Source: an uncultured Chloroflexota bacterium
GTDB lineage: Bacteria; Chloroflexota; Anaerolineae; Aggregatilineales; Phototrophicaceae
Direction of reading: 5' to 3'
Assembly (NCBI GenBank): GCA_937974245.1
Contig: CALJKV010000110.1
Span: forward strand, 1 to 64,000
Length of the DNA: 64,000 bases
The position numbers and the translations under genes are program-made. Below the pieces are notes generated by a model. The model saw nothing but the letters and a program-made list of their open reading frames with translations, did no database searches and was not told where the DNA came from. This document shows, in pieces, positions 53,319-61,201 of the stretch (position 1 is its first letter; each line of letters opens with the position of its first letter).

Positions 53319-53411
53319 ACGCGGCCTACCCGGAACGGGGTTTTTAGCTGGTGATTGACTCGTGGTGAATTACCGCAACAGACTGTCTATTTGAATGAAC
53401 TGAGGGAAACA

Positions 53412-54152
53412 GTGCTTAGACAAACTCCTCCCCCATCCCAATCTCTGGATACCGCTCGCACCCTGACTCTGACCGTCGTTATTCCCTGTTATAACGAAGT
53501 CAACACGGTTGAGAAAGTGCTGGCGCGTGTCGAAGCTGTCGGGTTAGCCGATGAAATCATCCTGGTGGATGATGGCTCAACGGACGGCACTACTGAAATC
53601 TTGAAACGCCTTGAAGCGGAAAACCGGCCTCATGTGCGCGTGCTCTATCATGAGAAAAACAAGGGCAAAGGCGCGGCGCTGGTGACGGGGTTCGCGGCGG
53701 CTTCCTGTGATATATTTTTGATTCAGGATGCCGACTTCGAATACGACCCGCGTGATTACCCGATACTGCTCAAGCCGATGGAAGAAGGGATTAGCCCGGT
53801 GGTATATGGGTCGCGCTTTCTGGGCGGGCCGCGCAAAGCGATGAACTTCTGGAACATGATCGCCAACAAAATACTCACCCTGGCGACCAACATCCTTTAT
53901 AACGCTATCCTGAGCGATATGGAAACCTGCTATAAAGCCTTCCGCGCCGAAGTCGTGCGCGACCTGGTGATCCGCGCCAGAGGATTTGAGTTTGAGCCGG
54001 AGATTACCGCCAAAGTGTTGAAACAGGGTATCCGTATTTACGAAGTGCCGATTTCGTATAACGGACGTGAATGGCATGAAGGCAAGAAGATCAAGTGGAC
54101 GGATGCGCCTATCGCCCTGTGGACACTGGTTAAATACCGTTTTGTGAATTAG
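53412..54152 (+). CDS. Family 2 glycosyltransferase (DPM1/polyprenyl-sugar synthase-like)
   Basis: This roughly 246-residue protein has the GT-A markers LTVVIPCYNEVNTVEKVL, EIILVDDGSTDGT, DIFLIQDADFEYDP and ISPVVYGSRFLGG, and a C-terminal region with DMETCYKAFR. It lacks C-terminal transmembrane segments, as in DPM1-type enzymes that make polyprenyl-phosphate sugars. These donors would suit the GT-C membrane proteins elsewhere in the window. The GTG at 53412 is chosen because GAGGG lies five bases upstream; a TTG at 53355 is also in frame. Confidence 0.9.
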   Translation: MLRQTPPPSQSLDTARTLTLTVVIPCYNEVNTVEKVLARVEAVGLADEIILVDDGSTDGTTEILKRLEAENRPHVRVLYHEKNKGKGAALVTGFAAASCDIFLIQDADFEYDPRDYPILLKPMEEGISPVVYGSRFLGGPRKAMNFWNMIANKILTLATNILYNAILSDMETCYKAFRAEVVRDLVIRARGFEFEPEITAKVLKQGIRIYEVPISYNGREWHEGKKIKWTDAPIALWTLVKYRFVN

Positions 54153-54200
54153 CCGGGGCTGCTTGATACGATCAGGCCGTTCGTGATGAGCCAGGCCCGA

Positions 54201-54884
54201 TCACGACTCCTCAACCGAGGCGACGAGGATACACACCGCGGCGCGGTGGCCGACAACACGCTCTTCGCTGCCGATCTGCACGATGACCGGGCCATCAAAA
54301 GGATCGCGGGAAAGCACGGTCACGACCGTATTGAGTTTGAACCCTTTGTTCAGGATATGCTGGAGCATCTCCGGGTCGGAAGTCTTGATGCGGCACACCT
54401 GGGACGGTATCGCCAGCGGCCACTCCGTCAGTGGCGAAAGATCGCGGCGGATGATCGTGCCATCAGCGGCGGGAATCGGGTCGCCATGCGGGTCGAGTTC
54501 CGGTTCGCCTAACTTGGTGGCAATCGCCTGGACGAAACGATCTGAAACTGCGTGTTCCAGCGCCTCGGCTTCCTGGTGAACCTCTAGTAGTGCATAGCCC
54601 AGTTCTTCCACGAGATACAATTCAATCAGGCGGTGGCGGCGGATAATCTTGAGCGCCACTTTTTCACCGCTTTTGGTGAGCATTACCCCTTTGTAGCGTT
54701 CATAGTCCACCAGATCAGCCACCATCAATCGCTGCGCCATATCGGTAATGGAAGGGGCTTTCACATTGAGCATATCCGCCAGCGCATTCGTCGAAACACG
54801 CCCGCCATTTTGCTGGAGGGTATAAACCGCTTTCAGGAAGTTCTGTACGGATTCGGAATGGGTCAGATCGGAAGAATCTGGCAT
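54201..54884 (-). CDS. DtxR/MntR-family metal-dependent transcriptional regulator
   Basis: This 227-residue protein has an N-terminal helix-turn-helix (NALADMLNVKAPSITDMAQRL). The dimerisation and metal-binding domain follows (IIRRHRLIELYLVEELGY, EAEALEHAVSDRFVQAIATKLGEPELDPHGDPIP), then a C-terminal FeoA/SH3-like domain (about 155-225). The His and Glu ligands in HRLIELYL and EAEALEHAVS are kept. It would repress iron or manganese uptake genes when metal is plentiful. No transporter gene is next to it. Confidence 0.93.
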   Translation of the reverse strand: MPDSSDLTHSESVQNFLKAVYTLQQNGGRVSTNALADMLNVKAPSITDMAQRLMVADLVDYERYKGVMLTKSGEKVALKIIRRHRLIELYLVEELGYALLEVHQEAEALEHAVSDRFVQAIATKLGEPELDPHGDPIPAADGTIIRRDLSPLTEWPLAIPSQVCRIKTSDPEMLQHILNKGFKLNTVVTVLSRDPFDGPVIVQIGSEERVVGHRAAVCILVASVEES

Positions 54885-54970
54885 GAAGTGTATTGTCCTT
54901 AGAAGTCATCCTTCTCACTTGTTATAATAGCATGGATTAGCGAGAGCAAAACACCGAGAAGGTAAAAAAG

Positions 54971-56041
54971 ATGAATCGTTTGCAGGAAGTTGAGTTCAAA
55001 CATAACCAGGTGCGGGCGCTGCTGGATCAGCGCCAGAGCGGTGGACTGTGGCTGCGGCGCACCCGCAATATTGCCTGGATCACCGCTGGCGGGGATGCCA
55101 GTATCTCGGTTGAAAACGAATCCGGCATGTACAGCGTGCTGATAACCCGTGAAAAACGCGCCATTTATACCAGCAACATCGAATTGACCCGCTTACAGGG
55201 CGAAGAGCCATTCGCGGAACTGGGTTTCGAGTATGCCGAGTCGCCCTGGCACAGCCGCAAATTCCCGGATATGCCCGGACTCCTGACCGACGATGGCGAG
55301 GTTGAGGCTGAACTCAACCGGCTGCGCCGCAAGCTGACGGCGGGTGAACAGGCGCGTTATCGGGCGTTAGGCATTGATACAGCGGCGGCGCTGGATGAGG
55401 CCATCCGGGCGGTACAGCCAGGCGACACCGAGTTCGAGATGGCGGCGCGGTTGGATGCGGCCTGCAAGCGGCGCGGAGGGCTGGCGACCGTTAATCTGGT
55501 CGGCACGGACGAGCGTATCAGCCGCTACCGGCACCCGCTGGCAACCCGGAAACGGCTGGAGAAATATGCGATGATCGTCGTGTGTATGCGGCGCGGCGGG
55601 TTGATCGCGGCGGCGACCCGGTTGGCGCACTTCGGGCCGCTCTCCGCTGAACTGACCGAAAAAATGCACAGGATTGCCGCCATAGACGCGGCAGTGATTG
55701 CCGCCAGCTATCCTGGTCGCACACTGGGCGCGGTATTTGCCGATTTGCAGGCGGCCTACGCGGCGCAGGGCGAAGCCGAGCAGTGGAGGCTGCATCACCA
55801 GGGTGGGTTGATCGGCTACCTGGGGCGCGAGGTGACAGTCACGCCCGGTGACAAAACCCCGCTGGAAAACGGCCATGCCTGCGCCTGGAATCCCTCCATT
55901 GTCGGCTGCAAATCCGAGGACACAATTCTGGTGATGGATAGCGGGACGGAGATTCTGACCGCCGCGCCCGATGGCTGGCCGATGTTGGCCGTCACCATCA
56001 ATGGCAAGGTGATCCACCGCCCGGCCATCCTGGAACTGTAA
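54971..56041 (+). CDS. M24-fold protein (Xaa-Pro aminopeptidase/creatinase-like), metal ligands changed
   Basis: This 356-residue protein has an N-terminal creatinase-type domain (about 1-125) and a C-terminal pita-bread domain. In the place of the D-x-G and S-D-x-T-R motifs, where M24 peptidases bind metal, it reads VVCMRRGG and AAATRLAHFG, so both Asp ligands are missing; LHHQGGLIGY and CKSEDTILV keep the His and Glu regions. It is probably not a classical metallopeptidase and may work without metal, like creatinase. Its last 84 codons are exactly duplicated at 57198. Confidence 0.8.
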   Translation: MNRLQEVEFKHNQVRALLDQRQSGGLWLRRTRNIAWITAGGDASISVENESGMYSVLITREKRAIYTSNIELTRLQGEEPFAELGFEYAESPWHSRKFPDMPGLLTDDGEVEAELNRLRRKLTAGEQARYRALGIDTAAALDEAIRAVQPGDTEFEMAARLDAACKRRGGLATVNLVGTDERISRYRHPLATRKRLEKYAMIVVCMRRGGLIAAATRLAHFGPLSAELTEKMHRIAAIDAAVIAASYPGRTLGAVFADLQAAYAAQGEAEQWRLHHQGGLIGYLGREVTVTPGDKTPLENGHACAWNPSIVGCKSEDTILVMDSGTEILTAAPDGWPMLAVTINGKVIHRPAILEL

Positions 56042-56043
56042 CG
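55790..56043 (+). repeat. 254-bp direct repeat, copy A (3' end of the M24 gene)
   Basis: The sequence is identical base for base to 57198-57451. It covers the last 84 codons of the M24 gene, the stop and two bases beyond. The two copies lie 1408 bp apart in the same direction. Confidence 0.95.
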
Positions 56044-56203
56044 CGGCGATAGGATAGAACCGGTTCTTTGCAGCGGACGCCATAAGAGTGCTATCCGACA
56101 GTCAATCCCCAGGATACACCGCCTGGATACCCTTGATCGTCTCTTTTATGGTATAAAGTATATCTAGCAATAGTTTTACGGGAGACGAACAAGGAGGGGG
56201 ATC

Positions 56204-57259
56204 ATGTATGCAATGACTGTGCCCGGTGAAACAGTCAAGCAGGCCGACAGACAACCTCGCAAGCGGGGCTGCCTGTTCTATGTGAGACGCGGCCTGATGT
56301 GGTTTGGAATCATCGTGGTGGCGCTGGTGGTGTTAGGCATGGCCTACCAGGTCGTCGCTGTTGAACTGGACAAACGGAACTACCCGCCGCCCGGTCAACT
56401 CTATGATGTAAACGGCCACCAGATGCATATCTACTGCAGCGGCAGCGGCAGTCCTACGGTCATCTTGCAGGCTGGTGGGCTGGCCGATTCGCTGTGGTGG
56501 TACCGGGTGCAGAATCAACTGGCGCAACAAACTCAGGTCTGTTCCTTTGACCGTCCAGGCATGGGCTGGAGCGAACCGGCGGATGGGCCTCGAGAGGCGC
56601 TGACCATGATCGGGGAATTGCACACCCTCCTGGAAGCGGCAGGGATTTCCGGGCCATTTGTTATGGCGGGGCATTCTCATGGCGCGGTGCTGACCCGGAT
56701 ATATGCCACACAGTATCCAGAAGATGTAATAGGGATAGTCCTGGTCGATAGCTCGATTCTGCTCCCCAAGCACTTTGCCGATCAGGCGGCGTTTGAAACC
56801 TGGAAATCAAGCTTTGGAGGGCTTGATGCAATTGTTGGGGCAATGATACGTGTGGGTGTGTATCGCCTGACCGCTGCAACGCCCTTTCAGAATGCAGGCT
56901 ATCCGCCTGATATTGCTGCTGAGCTGGGCGCACTGCAATCGCGTAACCAGATTCTTGACACGGATGTGGCGGAATTTAAAGATGGGATGTGGGCGCTGAC
57001 GGAATCCTCGGCGACTGCTGAGAACCTGGGCGATCTTCCGATGGTAGTGTTGTGGGCACCGGAAAGCTGGATTGCTGCCGATACCGTCCTGGAGGAGGCT
57101 CCTGCCGCTCGTGCGGAAATCTCCACATATTCATCGAACAGCCTGACACGGAGCATTGAGGGTGCGGATCATGGTTCGATCCTGGGCAGCGTGGCGTCTG
57201 CATCACCAGGGTGGGTTGATCGGCTACCTGGGGCGCGAGGTGACAGTCACGCCCGGTGA
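56204..57259 (+). CDS. Alpha/beta hydrolase with chimeric, truncated C-terminus
   Basis: This 351-residue protein has a basic N-terminal tail and a transmembrane segment (about 27-50), then an alpha/beta-hydrolase fold: GSGSPTVILQAGGL, SFDRPGMGWSEP, the nucleophile Ser in MAGHSHGAVLTRIY and the His in EGADHGSILG. AAGGAGG lies before the ATG. From 57198 the frame runs into a copy of the M24 gene in another frame, giving about 20 foreign residues (PGWVDRLPGARGDSHAR end). The final helix of the family is lost just after the catalytic His, so the enzyme may be unstable or inactive. Confidence 0.82.
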   Translation: MYAMTVPGETVKQADRQPRKRGCLFYVRRGLMWFGIIVVALVVLGMAYQVVAVELDKRNYPPPGQLYDVNGHQMHIYCSGSGSPTVILQAGGLADSLWWYRVQNQLAQQTQVCSFDRPGMGWSEPADGPREALTMIGELHTLLEAAGISGPFVMAGHSHGAVLTRIYATQYPEDVIGIVLVDSSILLPKHFADQAAFETWKSSFGGLDAIVGAMIRVGVYRLTAATPFQNAGYPPDIAAELGALQSRNQILDTDVAEFKDGMWALTESSATAENLGDLPMVVLWAPESWIAADTVLEEAPAARAEISTYSSNSLTRSIEGADHGSILGSVASASPGWVDRLPGARGDSHAR

Positions 57260-57449
57260 CAAAACCCCGCTGGAAAACGGCCATGCCTGCGCCTGGAATC
57301 CCTCCATTGTCGGCTGCAAATCCGAGGACACAATTCTGGTGATGGATAGCGGGACGGAGATTCTGACCGCCGCGCCCGATGGCTGGCCGATGTTGGCCGT
57401 CACCATCAATGGCAAGGTGATCCACCGCCCGGCCATCCTGGAACTGTAA
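57198..57449 (+). pseudogene. Duplicated 3' fragment of the M24 gene
   Basis: This is the last 84 codons of the M24 gene at 54971 with its stop, in its own frame, from LHHQGGLIGY to the end. It has no start codon or promoter of its own; an ATG at 57156 lies in frame but inside hydrolase sequence. It overlaps the chimeric end of the hydrolase in a different frame. Confidence 0.85.
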
Positions 57450-57451
57450 CG
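57198..57451 (+). repeat. 254-bp direct repeat, copy B (inside the hydrolase 3' end)
   Basis: The sequence is identical to 55790-56043. To its left the two copies share only a short GTGG-containing stretch, and to the right nothing, so the borders are sharp. Confidence 0.95.
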
Positions 57452-57485
57452 GATGCCAGGGGAGAAAGGTATCGTGTTGCGGTAG

Positions 57486-57505
57486 GGGCGCACCGCCGTG
57501 CGCCC
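57486..57505. repeat. GTAGGGGCGCAC palindrome
   Basis: GGGCGCAC and GTGCGCCC form an 8-bp stem around CGCC, preceded by GGTAG. It resembles the palindromes at 45363 and 57662. Confidence 0.6.
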
Positions 57506-57661
57506 GCGTGTGGCTACTCTTTAAGGGAAGAACGGCTGCCACCGTATGAATCGAACCCCTCCAGCGGGTTTGGAATACCTTGCCGGGTTGTTACAATTAA
57601 ACACGGAGATAAATCGTGTGGTCATGTCCTATAGAATCGCCCTAAAATCAGGGGCATGTAG

Positions 57662-57681
57662 GGGTTCAATATGTTGAACCC
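57662..57681. repeat. GTAGGGG-TTCAA palindrome
   Basis: GGGTTCAA and TTGAACCC form a perfect 8-bp stem around TATG, in a GTAGGGG...CCCGCCC frame like the element at 57486. Confidence 0.6.
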
Positions 57682-58301
57682 GCCCCCAAACCACAACGCC
57701 GTGCCATTTTCCTAAAACGCATCAATGCCTGCCGCTCACCTGCATAATTCCTGAACAAATGTTTGAACAAAGATTCACCATTCACAGCCGTTTTTATGGT
57801 ATGGTGATGATGTTCAAAGCCTTCTTCCCATCACAGTGAGCCGTGCCGCGCCCCATGTCCCCCAGAACAGCCCCCATCCAGCAAGCAAAAACCACGCTGA
57901 TCAGGACACAATGCTGCAAAATCAGCGGCTTTGCTGCAAAAACCATCAGAAAGAATCGACGCTCTACGGGAGGATTGCTGCAATCGCTGCAATTGCAGCA
58001 CAGGAATATTTTGCGGCAATTCCACCATTGCGAAAACCTGGTATTGAACAGACGTTGGTGGTTGTTAGCCGCCCGGTTGAAACCGGCTGATGGCACATCT
58101 AACACGAAAATAGCCCCATTCGATGGGGATTCTCAAACCAGTTATCTATCTGCTGGCTGATTTGCACCTGAAAAAACACTAATGCTATACTATCTATAGT
58201 GATAAATTGCTGTGTTCAAATGTAAATTTTTAGCATTCCTTCAGAACTGTCATCACTGGATAATAACCGTTAGATGTTTCCCAATTAAATAGGAGGTCAG
58301 G

Positions 58302-58790
58302 ATGAAACCTAGTCAGCTTATCTCAAGGCCAGTCGGTATTCTAATCGTAATCCTTTTTTTCTTACCATGGATCACGATTTCATGTGGCGCTCAACCGATA
58401 TCTTTAAGTGGTTACGATCTTGCCTCCGGTACAATCTCAGATGAAAGCCTGAGATCATCAATTGAGTCGCAATCTCGAAGCACAGGCCAATCAATTGGGG
58501 AGCCTATGCTTTTCCTTATACCATTGGCTGGTATTCTCGCGGTTGTCGCCGCGTTTCGGCTTTCGTTGGCTCAAGCAAAAATCGTTTATATTGTGGCAGG
58601 CGGGCTTGGTCTTCTCGCACAAATTCTGAAATACCTCGATATTCAATCCAACCTCAGTGATCTGGAAAAGCAGGGGATATCAAGTTCCATCTTAAATTTC
58701 GAGATTGCGTGGTGGCTTACGGCTGCTGGCCTAATAGCGATTATTTTTGCAGGTTATCAGGCCCATAAAGATGAAGGACAGGGGCCATGA
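58302..58790 (+). CDS. Small multi-pass membrane protein of unknown function
   Basis: This 162-residue protein has about four hydrophobic segments (8-28, 68-86, 92-110, 133-152). The loop between the first two is Ser-rich and outside. AGGAGG lies at the right distance before the ATG. The gene is visibly richer in A+T than its neighbours and sits beside the duplicated region, so it may have arrived by transfer. No family is recognised. Confidence 0.75.
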   Translation: MKPSQLISRPVGILIVILFFLPWITISCGAQPISLSGYDLASGTISDESLRSSIESQSRSTGQSIGEPMLFLIPLAGILAVVAAFRLSLAQAKIVYIVAGGLGLLAQILKYLDIQSNLSDLEKQGISSSILNFEIAWWLTAAGLIAIIFAGYQAHKDEGQGP

Positions 58791-58887
58791 AAGTTTTACC
58801 CATCTAATGGGCAAAGAAACGTCAAAAAAGGTCTTGGGGTACGTTCACTTTGTTTTGAAAGAAAACTGAGAATACCATTACGGCATA

Positions 58888-58916
58888 AAGGCCAGGGGAT
58901 GCGCCCCCTGGCCTTT
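58888..58916. terminator. Bidirectional terminator
   Basis: AAAGGCCAGGGG pairs with the CCCCTGGCCTTT arm around a short loop, giving A-tail and T-tail on the two sides. It ends both the membrane protein gene and the MetY-like gene. Confidence 0.8.
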
Positions 58917-58926
58917 TGTAGTGTGC

Positions 58927-60327
58927 TTACACCAGTGCCAGCGCCTGGTCGAGGTCGGCGATCACGTCGTCGGGGTGTTCGCCGCCCACATTCAGGCGGA
59001 TCAGGTTGCCGGGGACATCGGCCAGGGCGCGGCCTTCCTCGCCCTGCTGCTGGTGGGTCGAAATCGCCGGGATGGTCGCCACGCTCTTGATACGCCCCAG
59101 GTCAGTCGCCCGCCAGATCATCTGGAAGCCGTCGTATACTTTGCGGGCTGCCAGCGCGCCGCCCCGCACATTGAAACTCAACAGGTGGCCGTAACGGTTG
59201 ACCGCCTGGCCGTAGTCGTCGTCGCCATCGGCCAGCCACATATACTTCGCGGCGATGTCATGCCCTGGTGTACCGGGCAGGCCGGGATACCCCACCACTT
59301 CGACTTTCGGGTGTTGTGCCAGGAACTCGGCTACCTTCATCGTCGAACGGCTCACCAGATCCATCTTGCTCCGCAGTGTGCGCAGGTCATTGAGTGCCAT
59401 CATCGCGTTAAACGGGCTGAGTCCGGGGCCAAAGTCACGGGCGGGCAGCAGCTTGACATACATGGCGAAATTCTGGCGCATCTCCTCCGTCCCGACTTTG
59501 CTGGGGATGTCATGGCGGGCGATATATGCCCCGCCGATGCCCATGCCACTGCTGGTAATGCTCTTGCTCACCGAATGAATCACAATGTCCGCGCCGTGCA
59601 AAAGCGGGCGCATCAACGCCGGGGTGGCGACGGTGCTATCTATGATGAGCGGGATTCCGGCATCATGCGCTAAATCGGCCACCGCCTCAATATCAAACAC
59701 GCTCAGGCCGGGATTGCTTGGCATTTCCCCATAAACAAAGCGGGTGTCCTCGTCAATCAGGCTTGCCCACTCGTCCACGTCCAGCGGGTCGCGCACCCAG
59801 CGCACGTCAATACCGCGCTCTACCGCGTACCGCTGGCTGAACAGCATAAACGTGCCCCCGTAACAGCGGGCGCTGGCGACAATATTCATCTTCTGCCCGG
59901 TTTCCACCGTGAGAAACGGGTTTGTCACCACAAAAACCGCCGCCATGCCGGATGACGCGATAGCCCCGCTCACCTCACCCGGATAGCCATAGCCTTCGAG
60001 CAGGGCTAAGGTTTCTTCCAGGTAGTGGGTGGTCGGGTTGGCGATACGGGAATACACCCAGCCGGGCATCAGGTAAGCCAGCGCGGCTTCCAGGTGGTCG
60101 CTGTTTTCAAAGTGCTGGGCGGTGTTCATATAAATCGGTTCGATGATACTGCCCTGGTTGGCGAGCGCCGCTTCCATGTTATACAGGCCATGCACGGCGA
60201 TCGTATCGAACTTCTTCTGGCGCATAATTGCCCGCTGCCGGGCTTCGGCCTGCATCATCGTTTCGCCTCTGGCGATGTATTCCTGCACCCCTTCGGAATA
60301 CCTGTCTTGTGTGAGTATATTGGTCAT
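58927..60327 (-). CDS. Cys/Met metabolism PLP-dependent enzyme (MetY/O-acetylhomoserine sulfhydrylase-like)
   Basis: This 466-residue protein of the Cys/Met PLP group has EPIYMNTAQHFEN, WVYSRIANPTTHYLEETLALLEG, IASSGMAAV, IDSTVATPALMRPLLHGADIVIHSVSKSITSSG with the PLP lysine, and GNLIRLNVGGEHPDDVIADL. It is longer than cystathionine synthases, nearer to O-acetylhomoserine sulfhydrylases, with an N-terminal extension of about 40 residues. It probably makes or breaks a C-S bond in methionine or cysteine metabolism. An Lrp-type regulator lies 100 bp upstream on the same strand. Confidence 0.87.
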   Translation of the reverse strand: MTNILTQDRYSEGVQEYIARGETMMQAEARQRAIMRQKKFDTIAVHGLYNMEAALANQGSIIEPIYMNTAQHFENSDHLEAALAYLMPGWVYSRIANPTTHYLEETLALLEGYGYPGEVSGAIASSGMAAVFVVTNPFLTVETGQKMNIVASARCYGGTFMLFSQRYAVERGIDVRWVRDPLDVDEWASLIDEDTRFVYGEMPSNPGLSVFDIEAVADLAHDAGIPLIIDSTVATPALMRPLLHGADIVIHSVSKSITSSGMGIGGAYIARHDIPSKVGTEEMRQNFAMYVKLLPARDFGPGLSPFNAMMALNDLRTLRSKMDLVSRSTMKVAEFLAQHPKVEVVGYPGLPGTPGHDIAAKYMWLADGDDDYGQAVNRYGHLLSFNVRGGALAARKVYDGFQMIWRATDLGRIKSVATIPAISTHQQQGEEGRALADVPGNLIRLNVGGEHPDDVIADLDQALALV

Positions 60328-60390
60328 GGTTTCTTTCCTTACACGATCTTAAGTAGGTGGTTTATTCGTGGATTTCTTCTTTCAGGCATG

Positions 60391-60412
60391 GCGGTTGGGC
60401 GTAAACCCACTG
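60391..60412. repeat. Worn GGGTTTACGCCC palindrome
   Basis: On the minus strand GCAGTGGGTTTACGCCCAACCGC resembles the element at 37906; only the TGGG/CCCA core pairs well. It lies between the Lrp gene and the MetY-like gene. Confidence 0.4.
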
Positions 60413-60427
60413 CTTTCATGGTATGCG

Positions 60428-60883
60428 CTACTCCAACGGGTATGCCGTCGTGGACTTCACCTCGCGGAATACCAGACTGGTCTGGATGCGGGCAACCCCC
60501 GGAATCGGGGTCAGTTTATCAATGACGAACCGTTCTAAGTCCTTTCGATTGCGGGTGACGATCTTGAGCAGATAGTCAAACTCACCCGTGACATGGTGGC
60601 ATTCCAACACCTGTGGCAGTTGGTGGATTGTCTCGCGGAATGCCTCTATCTGTTGAAGCTGGTGGAGTTGAATGCTGATATGCACAAAACACAACAGGTC
60701 ATACCCGATCAATTCGCGGTCAAGTACGGCCACATACTTCTGAATGTAGCCCTGGCGCTCAAGTCGTTTAATCCGATTGTGGATTGCCGGTTGGGACAAG
60801 TTCAACTGCCGGGAAAGCTCAGCATTACTGATCCGGCCATTTTCCTGCAATTTTTCAAGAATGGTTAAATCGAAATCATCCAA
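60428..60883 (-). CDS. Lrp/AsnC-family transcriptional regulator
   Basis: This 151-residue protein has the Lrp helix-turn-helix (DLTILEKLQENGRISNAELSRQLNLSQPAIHNRIKRLE) and the RAM ligand-binding domain (VLECHHVTGEFDYLLKIVTRN, IPGVARIQTSLVFREVKSTTAYPL). It probably senses an amino acid and controls the MetY-like gene and itself. The start is a TTG; no ATG is close and the ribosome-binding site is weak. Confidence 0.93.
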   Translation of the reverse strand: MDDFDLTILEKLQENGRISNAELSRQLNLSQPAIHNRIKRLERQGYIQKYVAVLDRELIGYDLLCFVHISIQLHQLQQIEAFRETIHQLPQVLECHHVTGEFDYLLKIVTRNRKDLERFVIDKLTPIPGVARIQTSLVFREVKSTTAYPLE

Positions 60884-60922
60884 TGCCCGATACCCAATGA
60901 ATATTTTGTCTATCTATCCTAA

Positions 60923-60939
60923 ATTATAGTGAATATTCA
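60923..60939 (-). promoter_or_regulatory. Promoter and palindromic operator of the Lrp-type gene
   Basis: A minus-strand TATAAT lies at 60923-60928, and TGAATATTCA, a perfect 10-bp palindrome, lies at 60930-60939 just upstream in the spacer. A half copy (TGAATATT) is at 60898-60905. The placing suits autoregulation. Confidence 0.5.
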
Positions 60940-61201
60940 TCATTATCCACCGAAAAAGAATAAAACTTCATTTAAACAGTGACAATACTCAGTTTCTTTC
61001 ATAGAGACCTGGCTATCCATGCCAGAATTGACGATTCTTTTGCCCAGGGCGTAATTTATGAAATATCTTATTGTCAGAATAGATACTGACCTTCATCCTA
61101 TGACGGTGCTGTTGATTCTGGTAAGAGCGGCCAGTGTAGACCATCCCGCTGAACCCTGGTACACTGCGGCAGTTCTGTATCTTGTTCAGAAAGGCCGCTT
61201 G

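Larger units (their letters stand above)
57452..58301. other. 850-bp region without a convincing gene
   Basis: The region holds hairpins at 57486-57505, 57662-57681 and 58114-58128, and five GCTGCAA heptamers (one inverted) within 57913-57999. Overlapping ORFs near 57794-58160 on both strands have no ribosome-binding site or family match. A GGGTTCGATTC-like string near 57555 (minus) does not fold as a tRNA. Confidence 0.5.

Noticed and set aside
57540..57600. tRNA-like GGGGTTCGATTC string on the minus strand
   Set aside because: The flanking bases do not form a T-stem or an acceptor stem, so it is not a tRNA gene.
57794..58160. Overlapping ORFs of about 100 codons on both strands
   Set aside because: No ribosome-binding site, no family match and biased composition; the stretch is better read as non-coding.
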